Notes under the pieces: generated by a model
Database searches by the model: none
The model's input: only the letters and a program-made list of their open reading frames with translations
Told to the model about the DNA's origin: nothing
Source: Zoogloea sp.
GTDB lineage: Bacteria > Pseudomonadota > Gammaproteobacteria > Burkholderiales > Rhodocyclaceae
Length of the DNA: 64,000 bases
Reading direction: 5' to 3'
Assembly: GCA_016703645.1 (NCBI GenBank)
Contig: JADJBR010000010.1
Location: forward strand, 496,001-560,000
Part shown: positions 11,304 to 22,035 of the stretch, piece by piece
Numbering within the stretch: the stretch's first letter is position 1
Layout: each line of letters begins with the position of its first letter
Made by a program: the position numbers and the translations under genes

Positions 11304-12533
11304 TTAGAAGTTGCGCTCGAACCAGGAGCGCATTCTCGAAAACACCTGCCCCACATTGCGCGTCTGGCGGGCCTGCATGCCGCGGCGTTTCTGGGCCGCG
11401 CCTTCCATGACCAACCCCATCGCGTTGGCGTAGCGCGGCTCGCAGACCACGTCCGCAAGGGCTCCGTCGTACTTCGGGTAACCGATGCGCACCGGCATGT
11501 GGAACACCTCTTCGCCCAGCTCGACCATGCCCTGCATCACGGCAGCGCCGCCGGCCAGCACGATGCCCGAGGACAACAGCTCCTCGTAACCGGACCGACG
11601 CAGCTCGGCCTGGACCAGTTCATACAACTCGCACACCCGGGGTTCGATCACATCGGCCAGGGCCTGCCGGGACAGTTTGCGGGGGGGACGATCACCGACG
11701 CCCGGAACCTCGATCATTTCCGACGCGTCAGCCAGGGTGTGCATGGCCACCCCATGGCGGATCTTGATTTCCTCGGCCTCGGCCGTCGGGGTCCGCAAGG
11801 CCATGGCAATGTCGTTGGTAACCTGATCGCCGGCGATCGGGATCACCGCGGTGTGGCGGATGGCGCCCTGGGTGAATACCGCCAGATCGGTGGTGCCGCC
11901 GCCGATATCCACCAGGCACACGCCCAGTTCCTTCTCGTCGTCGGAGAGGGTAGCGTAGCTTGATGCCAGCGGCTGCAGCACCAGGTCCAGCACTTCGAGC
12001 CCGCAGCGACGCACGCACTTGACGATGTTCTGGGCAGCCGAAACGGCACCGGTGACGATGTGCACCTTCACCTCCAGGCGAACACCGCTCATTCCGATGG
12101 GCTCGCGCACCCCATCCTGACCGTCGATGATGAACTCCTGGGTCAGGATGTGCAGGATCTGCTGGTCAGCCGGCAGAGGCATCGCCCGGGCGGTCTCGAT
12201 GACCCGCTCCACATCAACGGGCGAGACCTCCTTGTCCTTGATCGCCACCATGCCGTTGGAGTTGAAACTGCGGATATGGCTACCGGCGATGCCGGTATAG
12301 ACGTCGCGGATCTTGCAATCGGCCATCAACTCCACTTCCTGGATGACCCGGGAAATAGCATCGACAGTGGCCTCGATGTTCACCACCACACCCTTCTTGA
12401 GGCCCGAGGAAGGCTGGGTGCCCAGACCGATCACATCCATGCGGCCGTCCGGCTTGAGCTCGGCCACCACGCAGGTGATCTTCGAGGTGCCGATGTCGAG
12501 TCCGACGATCAGTTCCTTGTACTCTTTGCTCAT
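11304..12533 (-). CDS. ftsA: Cell division protein FtsA
   Basis: A 409-residue actin-like ATPase that anchors FtsZ to the membrane. The nucleotide-binding motifs LIVGLDIGTSKITCVVAE and LVDIGGGTTDLAVF are present, with the adenosine motif GIVLAGGAAVMQGM. The C-terminal amphipathic helix, FSRMRSWFERNF, inserts in the membrane. The ATG at 12533 shares its A with the ftsQ TGA stop (TGATG), pointing to coupled translation; an in-frame GTG one codon earlier is less likely. Confidence 0.97.
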   Translation of the reverse strand: MSKEYKELIVGLDIGTSKITCVVAELKPDGRMDVIGLGTQPSSGLKKGVVVNIEATVDAISRVIQEVELMADCKIRDVYTGIAGSHIRSFNSNGMVAIKDKEVSPVDVERVIETARAMPLPADQQILHILTQEFIIDGQDGVREPIGMSGVRLEVKVHIVTGAVSAAQNIVKCVRRCGLEVLDLVLQPLASSYATLSDDEKELGVCLVDIGGGTTDLAVFTQGAIRHTAVIPIAGDQVTNDIAMALRTPTAEAEEIKIRHGVAMHTLADASEMIEVPGVGDRPPRKLSRQALADVIEPRVCELYELVQAELRRSGYEELLSSGIVLAGGAAVMQGMVELGEEVFHMPVRIGYPKYDGALADVVCEPRYANAMGLVMEGAAQKRRGMQARQTRNVGQVFSRMRSWFERNF

Positions 12534-13405
12534 CACTTACCTTTGCTTTCTTGCTTGCCCGTCGGCGCAGCCGATGCGATCGGCCGGAGGGCAAAACCAC
12601 TGGGGTAGCGGAGGTCCACCACCGCCACATTCATGTTCAGCTGGGCCTTGGCCCGGGGAAAATGGCGCACGAAACGCGACAGCCGCTCATCGATGGGTGC
12701 CTTGGCCTGATCGTGGCCAAGTTCGATGGTCAGACCATCCTCCATCTTCAGTTGCCAGGCCTCGCGGGCCGACAGGGACACACCGACCAGTTGCTTGCCG
12801 AGGGGGCCGAGCTTGCGTGTGAAATCCTCAAACTTGGCGAGCAAGACCCCGGAAGATCCCTCCGGACCGCTGAAAACAGGCATCCGTGCGTTGCTGGCGG
12901 CCGAGAAGACTTCGCCGTAGCGATTGACCAGGCGCATGTCGCCGGTCTCGCCGACACGCCAGTAGGCAGAGGCCACGTGCTCCTCGAGGCGCACCTCAAC
13001 CCCCCCTGGCCAGCGCCGACGCACATCGGCGCGACGCACCCAGGGCAATTTCTCGAAGGCGCCGCGCACGTCGTCCAGATCAACGGTAAAGAAATTGCCG
13101 CGCAGGGACGAGCGCGCCGCGTACTCAAGCTGGGCATGCGTCACCTGGGCCAGCGGCGTGGTCACCACCACCTCCCGCAGGGGATAGACCGGCAGATGGG
13201 AGATCGCCGCCACGGCGGCGTAGCCCAAGCCGGCAGCACCAAACACCAGCAGCACGTCGGATATCAGGTTGAGAAGCTGGGGGCGGTCCCACAGTCCGTT
13301 GCCGCCAACGTCCCGCGCCGGCCGTGCCGGGCGCGCACGCTTCCCGCCCGCGGCCTTGCCGCTGGCCTCGGGAGGCACGTTGGAGGTGGGCCGCATGTCA
13401 GCCAA
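12533..13405 (-). CDS. ftsQ: Cell division protein FtsQ
   Basis: A 290-residue bitopic membrane protein linking early and late divisome parts (partner of FtsB/FtsL). The cytoplasmic tail (1-45) is rich in Lys, Arg and Pro. One helix follows (about 48-70, [21 protein letters not shown]), then the POTRA domain (FtsQ type, [20 protein letters not shown]) and the beta domain with [10 protein letters not shown]-like [12 protein letters not shown]. It overlaps the ddl stop by 8 nt and ftsA by 1 nt. Confidence 0.95.
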   Translation of the reverse strand: MADMRPTSNVPPEASGKAAGGKRARPARPARDVGGNGLWDRPQLLNLISDVLLVFGAAGLGYAAVAAISHLPVYPLREVVVTTPLAQVTHAQLEYAARSSLRGNFFTVDLDDVRGAFEKLPWVRRADVRRRWPGGVEVRLEEHVASAYWRVGETGDMRLVNRYGEVFSAASNARMPVFSGPEGSSGVLLAKFEDFTRKLGPLGKQLVGVSLSAREAWQLKMEDGLTIELGHDQAKAPIDERLSRFVRHFPRAKAQLNMNVAVVDLRYPSGFALRPIASAAPTGKQESKGK

Positions 13406-14312
13406 GGCGGGCTCCGGCGAGGATTTCCAGGCACAGGGCCTCGAAGGACAGGCCCGCCACCCGCGCAGACATGGGCACCAGCGAGTGGTTGGTCATGCCC
13501 GGCGCGGTGTTGATTTCGAGCAGGGTGAAGCTGCCGTCATCCCGCAGGATCAGGTCGGCGCGGCCCCAGCCCCGGCAGCCCAGCACCTTGGCGCAGCGCA
13601 CGACAGCGGCCTGGATTTCCTTCTCCTGGGCCTCCGGCAAGCCACTGGGGCAGAAGTACTGGGTGTCGTCGGTGAAGTACTTGTTCTGGTAGTCGTAGTT
13701 GCCGCCCGGTGCAACGATGCGCACCAACGGCAATGCCCGATCCCCCAGGAAGGGGGCGGTGAGCTCCCGACCGCTGACGAACTCCTCGGCCAGCACCATG
13801 GAATCGTATCGGGACGCCAACTCCCAGGCACCCTTCAACTGGCCAGCCTCGGTGACCTTGGTGGCCCCCATGCTGGAGCCCTCATGCACGGGCTTGACGA
13901 AAATCGGCAGGCCGAGATCGGCCACCACGGCATCCCAGTCCGTATTCGCATCCAGGATCGCAAAGCGCGGCGTGGGCAGGCCGGACGAGAGCCACACCAG
14001 CTTGGTGCGCCACTTGTCCATGCCGATGGCCGACGCCATCACACCACTGCCCGTATAGGGAATCCCCATCAGTTCGAGCGCCCCCTGCACCGTGCCATCC
14101 TCGCCACCCCGGCCATGCAGGGCAATGAAGGCCCGCTCGTAGCCCTGCTCCTTGAGGATGTGCAGGTCGGTTTCCGCCGGGTCGAAGGCGTGGGCATCCA
14201 CACCAGCGCCCTGCAGGGCCGCCAGGACGGCACGCCCCGACATCAGGGAGATCTCGCGCTCGGCGGAGGTGCCGCCCAGCAATACCGCCACTTTTCCGAA
14301 TTGACTGCTCAC
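13398..14312 (-). CDS. ddl: D-alanine--D-alanine ligase
   Basis: ATP-grasp ligase of about 304 residues making the D-Ala-D-Ala dipeptide for MurF. Visible motifs are [45 protein letters not shown], and the metal-binding [21 protein letters not shown] prefer the GTG at 14312, 4 nt after the murC stop, with GAGGT about 8 nt upstream; the frame extends to a GTG at 14330 inside murC. Its dcw position between murC and ftsQ corresponds to ddlB. Confidence 0.95.
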   Translation of the reverse strand: MSSQFGKVAVLLGGTSAEREISLMSGRAVLAALQGAGVDAHAFDPAETDLHILKEQGYERAFIALHGRGGEDGTVQGALELMGIPYTGSGVMASAIGMDKWRTKLVWLSSGLPTPRFAILDANTDWDAVVADLGLPIFVKPVHEGSSMGATKVTEAGQLKGAWELASRYDSMVLAEEFVSGRELTAPFLGDRALPLVRIVAPGGNYDYQNKYFTDDTQYFCPSGLPEAQEKEIQAAVVRCAKVLGCRGWGRADLILRDDGSFTLLEINTAPGMTNHSLVPMSARVAGLSFEALCLEILAGARLG

Positions 14313-14316
14313 GTCC

Positions 14317-15711
14317 TCAGACCTCGCCACTCACCAGTTTGCCCGGCACGCCGCCGATACTGCCGGCACCCATGGTGATCACCACGTCGCCATCCTGAGC
14401 CGAAGACAGGATCGCCTCCGGCATGTCCTCAATGTTCTCCACGAAAATCGGCTCGATCTTGCCCGCCACCCGCAGGGCGCGCGCCAGGGAACGGCCGTCG
14501 GCCGCGACAATGGGCGCCTCCCCGGCCGCGTACACCTCGCCCAGCAGCAGGGCATCGACGGTGGAGAGCACCTTCACGAAGTCCTCAAAACAGTCCCGTG
14601 TCCGCGTGAACCGATGGGGTTGGAAGGCCAGCACCAGGCGCTTGTCGGGAAAGGCCCCGCGCGCGGCCGCAATGGTTGCTGCCATTTCAACCGGGTGATG
14701 GCCGTAGTCATCGACGATGGTGGCCGTACCGCCGTTCGGCAGGGTCAGTTCGCCATAGCGCTGGAAGCGCCGGCCAACACCCTTGAACTCGGCGAGGGCC
14801 TTGATGATGGCGTCGTCGGAGACACCCACCTCCGTCGCCACGGCGATCGCCGCCAGGGCGTTGAGCACGTTGTGACGGCCGGGCAGATTGAGGACCACCG
14901 GAATGCGGCTGGTGGTGCCATTGACCCGAACCACGTCGAAACTCATGCGGCCGTCGTCGGCATGGATGTTCTCGGCGCGCACATTGGCCGACTCGGAGAA
15001 ACCGTAGCGGACGATCTGCTTGGACACCAGGGGCATGATGGAGCGCACGTGCTTGTCGTCATCGCACAGCACCGCCACGCCGTAGAAGGGCAGGTGCTGG
15101 AGGAAATCCACGAAGGACTGCTTGAGGCGTGCGAAGTCGTGACCATAGGTTTCCATATGGTCGGCATCGATGTTGGTGACCACCGAGATGACCGGGGTCA
15201 GCAACAGGAAGGAGGCATCGGACTCATCGGCCTCGGCGACAAGGAAATCACCCTTGCCCAGGCGGGCATTGGCACCGGCAGCATTCAGCTTGCCACCGAT
15301 CACAAAAGTGGGGTCAAGCCCCCCTTCGGCCAGGATGCTGGCCACCAGGGAGGTGGTGGTGGTCTTGCCATGGGTGCCGGCAATGGCAATGCCCTGCTTG
15401 AGGCGCATCAGCTCAGCCAGCATCTGGGCGCGCGGCACCACCGGGATGCCCCGGGCGCGGGCGGCGATCACTTCCGGGTTGTCACCCTTGACGGCGGTGG
15501 AGGTGACCACCGCGTCGGCATCCGACACGTTGCTGGCGTCGTGCCCCTGGATTACGCGGGCCCCCAGCGCCTTCAGGCGGCGGGTGGCCGCGTTGTCGCC
15601 CAGATCGGAGCCGCTGACGCCATAGCCGAGGTTGAGCAGCACTTCAGCGATGCCGCTCATCCCGGCGCCGCCGATGCCCACGAAATGGATGCTTCTGACT
15701 TTGTGTTTCAC
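14317..15711 (-). CDS. murC: UDP-N-acetylmuramate--L-alanine ligase MurC
   Basis: A 464-residue Mur ligase adding L-Ala to UDP-MurNAc. The Rossmann-type N-terminus [17 protein letters not shown] is followed by the ATP-binding P-loop [16 protein letters not shown], the central-domain motif [11 protein letters not shown], and the C-terminal DDYGHHPVE and [11 protein letters not shown]. Length is normal for the family (E. coli 491). It starts 22 nt after the murG stop. Confidence 0.97.
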   Translation of the reverse strand: MKHKVRSIHFVGIGGAGMSGIAEVLLNLGYGVSGSDLGDNAATRRLKALGARVIQGHDASNVSDADAVVTSTAVKGDNPEVIAARARGIPVVPRAQMLAELMRLKQGIAIAGTHGKTTTTSLVASILAEGGLDPTFVIGGKLNAAGANARLGKGDFLVAEADESDASFLLLTPVISVVTNIDADHMETYGHDFARLKQSFVDFLQHLPFYGVAVLCDDDKHVRSIMPLVSKQIVRYGFSESANVRAENIHADDGRMSFDVVRVNGTTSRIPVVLNLPGRHNVLNALAAIAVATEVGVSDDAIIKALAEFKGVGRRFQRYGELTLPNGGTATIVDDYGHHPVEMAATIAAARGAFPDKRLVLAFQPHRFTRTRDCFEDFVKVLSTVDALLLGEVYAAGEAPIVAADGRSLARALRVAGKIEPIFVENIEDMPEAILSSAQDGDVVITMGAGSIGGVPGKLVSGEV

Positions 15712-15733
15712 GTTCTGTCCTGTTGGATACTTT

Positions 15734-16792
15734 TCATGCGGCGAGGCCAGCGCACACGTCGGCCACCCGCGCCGTCGCGTCCGGCCTGGCCCGCCCTCTC
15801 GCCTTCTCGGCCATGCCCAGAAGACGCTCGCGGTTCATTTCCTGCAGCAGCGCCGCCAGGCGCTGGGGCGTCAGTTCGGTTTGCGGCAACAGCACGGCGG
15901 CGCCGGCATCCGCCAGAAAGCGGGCGTTGCCCGTCTGGTGATCGTCCACCGCATGGGGGAAAGGCACCAGCACACTGGCGACCCCGACAGCCGCCAGCTC
16001 GGCCACCGTCAGGGCGCCGGAACGGCAGATCACCAGATCGGCACTGGCATAGCGCTCGGCCATGTCGTTGATGAAAGGCAGCAATTCACCACTCACGCCG
16101 GCCGCCTCATAGGCCCCCTTCAGGGCTTCGATCTGCTTGCTGCCGGCCTGATGAGTGACCTGCGGGCGATCTTCCGGCGCCAGCAGTGCAAGGGCGCGTG
16201 GCATGGCCTCGTTGAGGGCCGCGGCGCCCAGACTACCGCCCACGACAAGCACCCGGAGACAGCCACTGCGCCCCGCAAAACGTGCGGCTGGCGGGGGCAC
16301 CGCCGTAATCTCGGCACGCACGGGATTACCCAACCATTCGCCCTTCTTCAACACATCGGGGAAGCCCGTGACCACCTTGTCGGCCACGCCTGCGAGCACC
16401 CGATTGGCGAGGCCCGCTACCGAATTCTGTTCATGCACCACCACCGGCTTGCCCAACAGCACAGCCATCATGCCGCCCGGGAAAGTAACGTACCCCCCCA
16501 TGCCGAGCACCACGTCCGGTTTGATCCGGCGGATCTGACCAAGCGCCTGGGCAAAACCCCGCAGCAGGTTGAGGGGCAGCAGCAGCTTGCGCAGCAGGCC
16601 CTTGCCGCGCAGGGCCGCGAAGCGCACCCACGCCACCTCGTAGCCGCTGGCCGGCACGATGCGCGCCTCCATGCCATCCGGGTTCCCCATCCACACGACC
16701 CGCCAGCCCCGGTCGCGCAGGGCATCCGCCACCGCAAGGCCGGGGTAGATATGGCCGCCCGTACCGCCGGCCATGACCATCAGGGTCGGCAT
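15734..16792 (-). CDS. murG: Undecaprenyldiphospho-muramoylpentapeptide N-acetylglucosaminyltransferase MurG
   Basis: A 352-residue GT28 glycosyltransferase that converts lipid I to lipid II at the inner membrane face. It starts [22 protein letters not shown] (the GGTGGH donor loop), then [12 protein letters not shown] and [15 protein letters not shown], with the C-terminal [16 protein letters not shown] and [16 protein letters not shown]. The ATG at 16792 is the natural start; the frame is open to 16873 without conserved sequence. That ATG overlaps the TGA of a 28-codon leader ORF (TGATG), so murG translation may be coupled to it. Confidence 0.96.
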   Translation of the reverse strand: MPTLMVMAGGTGGHIYPGLAVADALRDRGWRVVWMGNPDGMEARIVPASGYEVAWVRFAALRGKGLLRKLLLPLNLLRGFAQALGQIRRIKPDVVLGMGGYVTFPGGMMAVLLGKPVVVHEQNSVAGLANRVLAGVADKVVTGFPDVLKKGEWLGNPVRAEITAVPPPAARFAGRSGCLRVLVVGGSLGAAALNEAMPRALALLAPEDRPQVTHQAGSKQIEALKGAYEAAGVSGELLPFINDMAERYASADLVICRSGALTVAELAAVGVASVLVPFPHAVDDHQTGNARFLADAGAAVLLPQTELTPQRLAALLQEMNRERLLGMAEKARGRARPDATARVADVCAGLAA

Positions 16793-16878
16793 CAGGCGCA
16801 GCCTCCGCGCAGATCCGGTTTTTGACTCCGCGTCGCCGCAAGCAAGCTTGCGACGCTCCGTCGAAACAGGCAAATCAT
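16792..16878 (-). CDS. Putative 28-codon leader ORF between ftsW and murG
   Basis: An ATG at 16878 overlaps the ftsW stop (ATGA). A perfect Shine-Dalgarno GGAGGT lies 5 nt upstream, within the ftsW 3' end. The ORF reads [20 protein letters not shown] and ends LRGGCA, and its TGA overlaps the murG ATG. It therefore bridges the gap exactly in frame and could couple ftsW and murG translation. The peptide itself resembles nothing known. Its last codons repeat the ftsW end (MRGGSA versus LRGGCA), suggesting a local duplication or small insertion. It may matter as a translated leader only. Confidence 0.4.
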   Translation of the reverse strand: MICLFRRSVASLLAATRSQKPDLRGGCA

Positions 16879-16908
16879 GCGCTACCTCCGCGCATGATTT
16901 GCCTGTTT
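16864..16908. repeat. 19-bp perfect inverted repeat over the ftsW stop codon
   Basis: Arms at 16864-16882 and 16890-16908 are perfect reverse complements (AAACAGGCAAATCATGCGC on the plus strand), with a 7-nt loop. The loop, read on the minus strand, is GGAGGTA, a full Shine-Dalgarno. The hairpin spans the last codons and stop of ftsW and the start codon of the small leader ORF, so it could control access to that ribosome site. A second, weaker palindrome (GCGTCGC...GCGACGC) lies at about 16829-16855. Confidence 0.85.
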
Positions 16909-18110
16909 TCCCAGTCGATCCGCAGCAGGATTGCCAGGGCCACGCAGTTGGCGAGAATGCCGGAGCCGCCGAAGCTCATCAGCGGCAGCGTCAGGCCCTT
17001 GGTGGGCAGCAGGCCCATGTTGACGCCCATGTTGATGAAGGACTGCACGCCGATCCAGATGCCGATGCCCTGGGCGACCAGCGCGGCGTAAGTACGTTCG
17101 AGCGTCACCGCCTGCTTGCCGATGGCAAAGGCCCGCTGAATGACGACCGCGAAGAGCACCACGACCAGGAAAACACCAACAAAACCGAGCTCTTCGGCAA
17201 TCACGGCCAGCAGAAAATCGGTGTGGGCCTCAGGAAGGTAGAAGAGCTTCTCGATACTCCCGCCAAGGCCCACCCCGAACCACTCTCCCCGCCCGAAGGC
17301 GATCAGCGCATGGGAGAGCTGGTAGCCCTTGCCATAGGCATCCTGCCACGGGTCCATGAAGCCGAGGATGCGCTGCCGCCGATACTCGGAGAAAGTGATC
17401 AGGAGCACGAAGCCGATGGTGGCGACGATGGCCAGCAGGACGAACAGACGCACATTGATGCCACCCAGGAACAGCACGCCGAAGGCGATGGCGGTGATCA
17501 CCACGAAGGCGCCGAAGTCCGGCTCTTTCAGCAACAGGAAGCCGACAAACAGGATCACCCCGGCCATGGGCATGAACCCCTGCTTGAAGCTGCCCATCAA
17601 AGGCAGCTTGCGCGCCGTGTAGTCCGCCGCATAGAGCGCGGCAAACAGCTTCATCAGCTCCGAGGGCTGCAGGTTCACCACCCCCAGGGGCAACCAGCGA
17701 CGGGCGCCATTCACATCCCGCCCGATGCCGGGAATCAGCACGATCAGCAGCAGCACAACCCCGGCAATGAACAGCCACGGCGCCATCTCCTGCCAGGCAC
17801 GCATGGGAATCTGGAACACCACCACTCCGGCGATCACCCCGATGGCCAGGAAGACCGTATGGCGGATCAGGAAATAGGCCGGTTGATGGCCGAACATGCG
17901 ACTGCCTTCGGCGGTGGCGATGGAAGCTGAAAAGACCATCACCAGCCCCAGCAGCAGCAAGGCGGCGGCCGACCAGATCAACGCGGGATCAAGCTCCCGA
18001 GGCTGTCCGTTGGGGCGCAGCAGTCGATCGACCGCCCGGCCTGTCACCGGGGTGGTGTCACCCATCCCATGGCGGGTGAAGAAGCCGGAGAGGCTGGCAG
18101 CTAGTTTCAT
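16875..18110 (-). CDS. ftsW: Peptidoglycan glycosyltransferase FtsW
   Basis: A 411-residue SEDS-family protein with about ten membrane helices that polymerises septal peptidoglycan together with FtsI. Family blocks include [33 protein letters not shown] and [15 protein letters not shown]. Near the end it reads [20 protein letters not shown]. An extended soluble N-terminus (about 45 residues) precedes the first helix. It overlaps murD by 4 nt. Its final codons ([11 protein letters not shown]) lie in a 19-bp perfect inverted repeat. Confidence 0.96.
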   Translation of the reverse strand: MKLAASLSGFFTRHGMGDTTPVTGRAVDRLLRPNGQPRELDPALIWSAAALLLLGLVMVFSASIATAEGSRMFGHQPAYFLIRHTVFLAIGVIAGVVVFQIPMRAWQEMAPWLFIAGVVLLLIVLIPGIGRDVNGARRWLPLGVVNLQPSELMKLFAALYAADYTARKLPLMGSFKQGFMPMAGVILFVGFLLLKEPDFGAFVVITAIAFGVLFLGGINVRLFVLLAIVATIGFVLLITFSEYRRQRILGFMDPWQDAYGKGYQLSHALIAFGRGEWFGVGLGGSIEKLFYLPEAHTDFLLAVIAEELGFVGVFLVVVLFAVVIQRAFAIGKQAVTLERTYAALVAQGIGIWIGVQSFINMGVNMGLLPTKGLTLPLMSFGGSGILANCVALAILLRIDWENRQIMRGGSA

Positions 18111-19501
18111 GCGGGGCTCACTCCCGGCAGGCGATGCACCGCGTCGATGAAGACCTGGGCGCGATGGGCGTAGTTGCGGAACATGTCGAGGCTGGCACAG
18201 GCGGGCGAGAGCAGCACGACGTCTCCGGGCTGGGCATGGCCGTTGGCGGCAAGGACGGCGGCATCCATGTCTTCGGCGTAGACCAGGGGCACACCACAGC
18301 CCTCCACCGCTTCGGAAATGGCGTGGGCGTCACGTCCGATCAGAACGACGGCCCTGGCGTAACGGGCAAAGGCCTCTTTCAGGGGTGAGAAATCCTGCCC
18401 CTTGCCGTCGCCACCGGCGATCAGGATCACCTTTCTCCGCAACCCCTCCAGTGCCGCCACGGTGGCGCCCACATTGGTACCTTTGGAATCGTCGTAGTAA
18501 GTGACCCCGTCGCTCCGTTCTGCCACCTTCTCGACCCGATGGGGCAAACCGCGGAAGGCCTTCAGGGCGGCGATCATGGGTGCGCGGGGCAGGCCGGCAG
18601 CCTCGCCGAGGGCGAGGGCGGCCAAGGCGTTGGCCACGTTGTGGCTTCCGGCCAGGGGCAGCTCCGAACGACGCAGGAGCTTGTCACCCCCCCGCGCCAG
18701 CCAGTCTCCGTCAGCGCCATCGATCACCCCGAAATCATCCGCCCCCGCGGGTGCATCAACACCGAAGGTGAATATGCGGCGCCCGGGCCGGGCCATCGCG
18801 GCAACGCGGACATCCTGACGATTGAGCACCTGCACCCCCTCGCCCTGGAACACGGCAGCCTTGGTGGCTGCGTACTCATCCAGGCCGGAATAGCGGTCCA
18901 GGTGGTCATCGGTGACGTTGAGCACCGTCGCCGACACGGCCTGCAGGGCCGGCGAGGTCTCCAGCTGGAAGCTGGACAGCTCCAGCACCCAGGCGGCCGG
19001 CAAAGCCTGAGCGGCATCCTGGCGCGCCATCAGCACATCCAGCGCGGCGGGGCTGATGTTGCCGGCCACCACCCCATCCAGGCCGGTGGCCTTGACCATC
19101 TCGCCAAGGAGGGTGGTGGTGGTGGTCTTGCCATTCGTGCCGGTGATGGCAATCACGATGGGCCGCGGAGCCCCGCCGGACGGTACCAGCGCATCAGCCA
19201 GCAGATCCATCTCACCGATCACGGGGATTCCGCGCGCCCGGGCCTCACGAACCAGCTGCTGCCTGGGATCGAGACCCGGGCTGATGGCAATGCGCCCGAC
19301 ACCATCCAGGAGGCCTTCGGAAAAGGGGCCGGTAAGCAGCTCCGCCGCCGGCACCTCGGCCCGCAGCGTGTCGATACCCGGTGGCGCGTCGCGGGAGTCG
19401 GCGACACGCAGGGCCTCGCCCTGCCGGGCCAGCCAGCGCGCCATGGCCAGACCGGACTCGCCGAGGCCAAGAACGAGGGTGAGGCGCGAAGACGATGCCA
19501 T
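18107..19501 (-). CDS. murD: UDP-N-acetylmuramoylalanine--D-glutamate ligase MurD
   Basis: A 464-residue Mur ligase adding D-Glu. It shows [20 protein letters not shown] at the N-terminus, the ATP loop [17 protein letters not shown], then [25 protein letters not shown]-type [15 protein letters not shown], and [20 protein letters not shown]. The C-terminal [20 protein letters not shown] is also conserved. It starts 6 nt after mraY. Confidence 0.97.
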   Translation of the reverse strand: MASSSRLTLVLGLGESGLAMARWLARQGEALRVADSRDAPPGIDTLRAEVPAAELLTGPFSEGLLDGVGRIAISPGLDPRQQLVREARARGIPVIGEMDLLADALVPSGGAPRPIVIAITGTNGKTTTTTLLGEMVKATGLDGVVAGNISPAALDVLMARQDAAQALPAAWVLELSSFQLETSPALQAVSATVLNVTDDHLDRYSGLDEYAATKAAVFQGEGVQVLNRQDVRVAAMARPGRRIFTFGVDAPAGADDFGVIDGADGDWLARGGDKLLRRSELPLAGSHNVANALAALALGEAAGLPRAPMIAALKAFRGLPHRVEKVAERSDGVTYYDDSKGTNVGATVAALEGLRRKVILIAGGDGKGQDFSPLKEAFARYARAVVLIGRDAHAISEAVEGCGVPLVYAEDMDAAVLAANGHAQPGDVVLLSPACASLDMFRNYAHRAQVFIDAVHRLPGVSPA

Positions 19502-19507
19502 GTCCGC

Positions 19508-20596
19508 TTACCGCAACTTGAGGGTGGACAGGCCGAACAGCACCAGCATGATGGTGATGATCCAGAAACGGACGACCACCTGGGTCTCCTTCCAGCCACC
19601 CAGCTCATAGTGGTGATGCAGGGGGGCCATGCGGAAGATGCGCTTGCCCCCGGTGTATTTGAAGTACAGGACCTGAACCATCACCGACAAGGCTTCGGCC
19701 ACAAACAGGCCGCCCATGATGAAGAGCACGATTTCCTGACGCACGATCACGGCGATGGTACCCATGGCAGCGCCCAGGGCCAGTGCCCCCACGTCGCCCA
19801 TGAAAACCTCCGCCGGGTAGGCGTTGAACCACAGGAAGCCAAGCCCTGCCCCTGCAATGGCGCCGCAGATCACCGCCATCTCGCCGGCCCCCGGGATGTA
19901 GGGCACGCCCAGATACTTGGAGAAACCCATGTGACCCGCCACGTAGGCGAAGATCGCCAGCGCGGCACTGACCATCACGGTCGGCATGATCGCCAGACCA
20001 TCAAGTCCGTCGGTGAGGTTCACCGAGTGGCTGGTACCGTTGATGACGAAATAGGTCAGGATGATGAAGCCCAGCACCCCCAGGGGGTAGCTCACGGCCT
20101 TGAAGAAGGGCACGATCAGTTCGAGCTGGGCCGGCAGGGTTGCGGTAAGCCCAAGGAATGCCGCCGCCGCCAGGGCGATGGCCGACGTCCAGAAATACTT
20201 CCAGCGGCTTGCCAGCCCCTTGGGGTCGCGATAGACCACTTTGCGCCAGTCATCCACCCAGCCCACGGCACCAAATCCGAGGGTGACGAAGAGGACGACC
20301 CAGACGTACTTGTTGCCGAGATCTCCCCACAGCAGGGTGGTGACCGAGATCGAGATGAGGATCAGGGCGCCACCCATGGTCGGGGTGCCCGCCTTGGTGA
20401 GGTGGGACTTGGGGCCGTCATCACGCACCGCCTGGCCGATCTTCTTCGCCGCCAGCCAGCGAATCACCGCCGGGCCGAAGAGCAGCGACAGGAGCAGCGC
20501 CGTTCCCGCAGCCAGCATGGTGCGCAAGGTGATGTAACCAAACACGTTGAAGAAGCGCGCGTCCTTGCCGAGCCAAAGGGCGAGTTCAAGCAGCAT
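19508..20596 (-). CDS. mraY: Phospho-N-acetylmuramoyl-pentapeptide-transferase MraY
   Basis: A 362-residue polytopic enzyme making lipid I on undecaprenyl phosphate. Catalytic and Mg-binding motifs are visible: [13 protein letters not shown], then [21 protein letters not shown], and the HHH-type [17 protein letters not shown]. About ten membrane helices. Length is the same as E. coli (360). A 60-bp gap separates it from murF. Confidence 0.97.
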   Translation of the reverse strand: MLLELALWLGKDARFFNVFGYITLRTMLAAGTALLLSLLFGPAVIRWLAAKKIGQAVRDDGPKSHLTKAGTPTMGGALILISISVTTLLWGDLGNKYVWVVLFVTLGFGAVGWVDDWRKVVYRDPKGLASRWKYFWTSAIALAAAAFLGLTATLPAQLELIVPFFKAVSYPLGVLGFIILTYFVINGTSHSVNLTDGLDGLAIMPTVMVSAALAIFAYVAGHMGFSKYLGVPYIPGAGEMAVICGAIAGAGLGFLWFNAYPAEVFMGDVGALALGAAMGTIAVIVRQEIVLFIMGGLFVAEALSVMVQVLYFKYTGGKRIFRMAPLHHHYELGGWKETQVVVRFWIITIMLVLFGLSTLKLR

Positions 20597-20656
20597 GGCG
20601 GCTCTCCCGATCCGTCACACCATGAACTGCACACATATCGGTACTTCGCACACTCA

Positions 20657-22035
20657 TCAAACCTTCTCCGTAATGGCGTCCGCCACGCGTTCCATCTTCA
20701 TGAAACGCGAGCCCTTCACGAGCACCACCGTATCTGCATTCATTTCCGCCTTCACCGCCGCCACCAGGTCATCAAGCCGGGTGAAGTGGTGTCCGCCCTC
20801 TCCGAAGTTGCGTGCCGCAACCTCGCTCATCTCGCCCAGCCCGAAGAGGAAATCGACGCCTTCACTCTTCGCGTAGCCACCGATCTCGTCGTGGTACTGG
20901 TAGCTCTGCTCACCAATCTCACCCATGTCGCCGATCACGAGGATCTTGCGGCCGGGGGTGGCCGCCAGCACGGCGATACCGGCACGCATGGAGTCCGGAT
21001 TGGCGTTGTAGCAGTCGTCAATGACCACGGCCCCACCCAGGCCCTTGCGCAGGTGGAGACGCCCCGGGGTTCCTGCGTAACCGCCCAGCCCATCAGCAAC
21101 CGCCTTCAGCGAGACGCCGGCCGCAAGGCAGGCCGCTGCGGCCGCCAGGGCGTTGCGCACGTTGTGCTGCCCGGGCACCTGCAGGCGGAACTGCACCTCC
21201 CCTTTTGGCGAAATCAGCACCACATCACTGGCAAAACCATGGCTCGTGCAGCGGGCACTGACATCGGCATCGGATGACAGACCGAAAGTCAGGATGCGGT
21301 GGCCACCGTTGATTGAGCGCCAGTACCCGGCAAACGGGTCGTCGGCGTTGAGCACCGCGACACCGTCCGAGGACAGGCCTTCGTAGATCGCGCCCTTCTC
21401 CCGTGCCACCTCATTGACACTGCCCATGCCCTGCAGGTGGGCACGCTGGGCGTTGTTGACCAGGGCCACGGTCGGCCGCGCCAGGTGGGTGAGATAACCG
21501 ATTTCGCCCGGGCGGTTCATGCCCATCTCGATCACCGCCGAGCGGTGGTTGCCGGAAAGACGCAACAGCATCAATGGCACGCCGATGTCGTTGTTGAGAT
21601 TGCCGCGGGTCGCCAGAACCGCCAGATCGGGGTCGAAGCCATCGATACGGGCCTGGGCGCGCAGGATCGCCGCACACATCTCCTTCACGGTGGTCTTGCC
21701 ATTGCTGCCGGTGACGCCGATCAGGGGCAGATCGAAGCGGCTGCGCCAGCCGGCGGCAAGCCTCCCCAGACCGAGACGCGTGTCTTCGACGACGAGCAGG
21801 GGCAAAGGCACCGGATGGGTCGCCGCCCAGGCCCGGTCAACCATGGCAGCAACAGCCCCCTGGGCAGCCACTGCGCCGACAAACTCATGGCCATCAAAGC
21901 GCTCGCCACGCAAGGCCACGAACAACTGTTCGGGCTGAATCGCCCGGGAATCGGTGCTCACGGAACGGAAGGAAACACTCCCCCCCCCACCGCTGTACCG
22001 CCGGTGACCAGTGCGGCCTCCTGAAGATCCATCAT
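20657..22035 (-). CDS. murF: UDP-N-acetylmuramoyl-tripeptide--D-Ala-D-Ala ligase MurF (apparent frameshift)
   Basis: Mur ligase adding D-Ala-D-Ala to the tripeptide. The natural start is ATGATG overlapping the murE stop (22035/22032), giving MMDLQEAALVTGGTAVGGG. The frame is then lost at a run of nine G (21980-21988); with ten G it continues SVSFRSVSTDSRAIQPEQLF, as in the family. The rest is intact: GVTGSNGKTTVKEMCAAIL, then EMGMNRPGEIGYL, VIDDCYNANPDSM and VIGDMGEIGEQS. Corrected length is about 460 residues. As with ftsZ, a homopolymer sequencing error is the simplest explanation. Confidence 0.93.

Noticed and set aside
18539-21277. 912-codon plus-strand ORF across murD-mraY-murF
   Set aside because: Shadow of conserved cell-wall genes on the other strand, with no recognisable protein.
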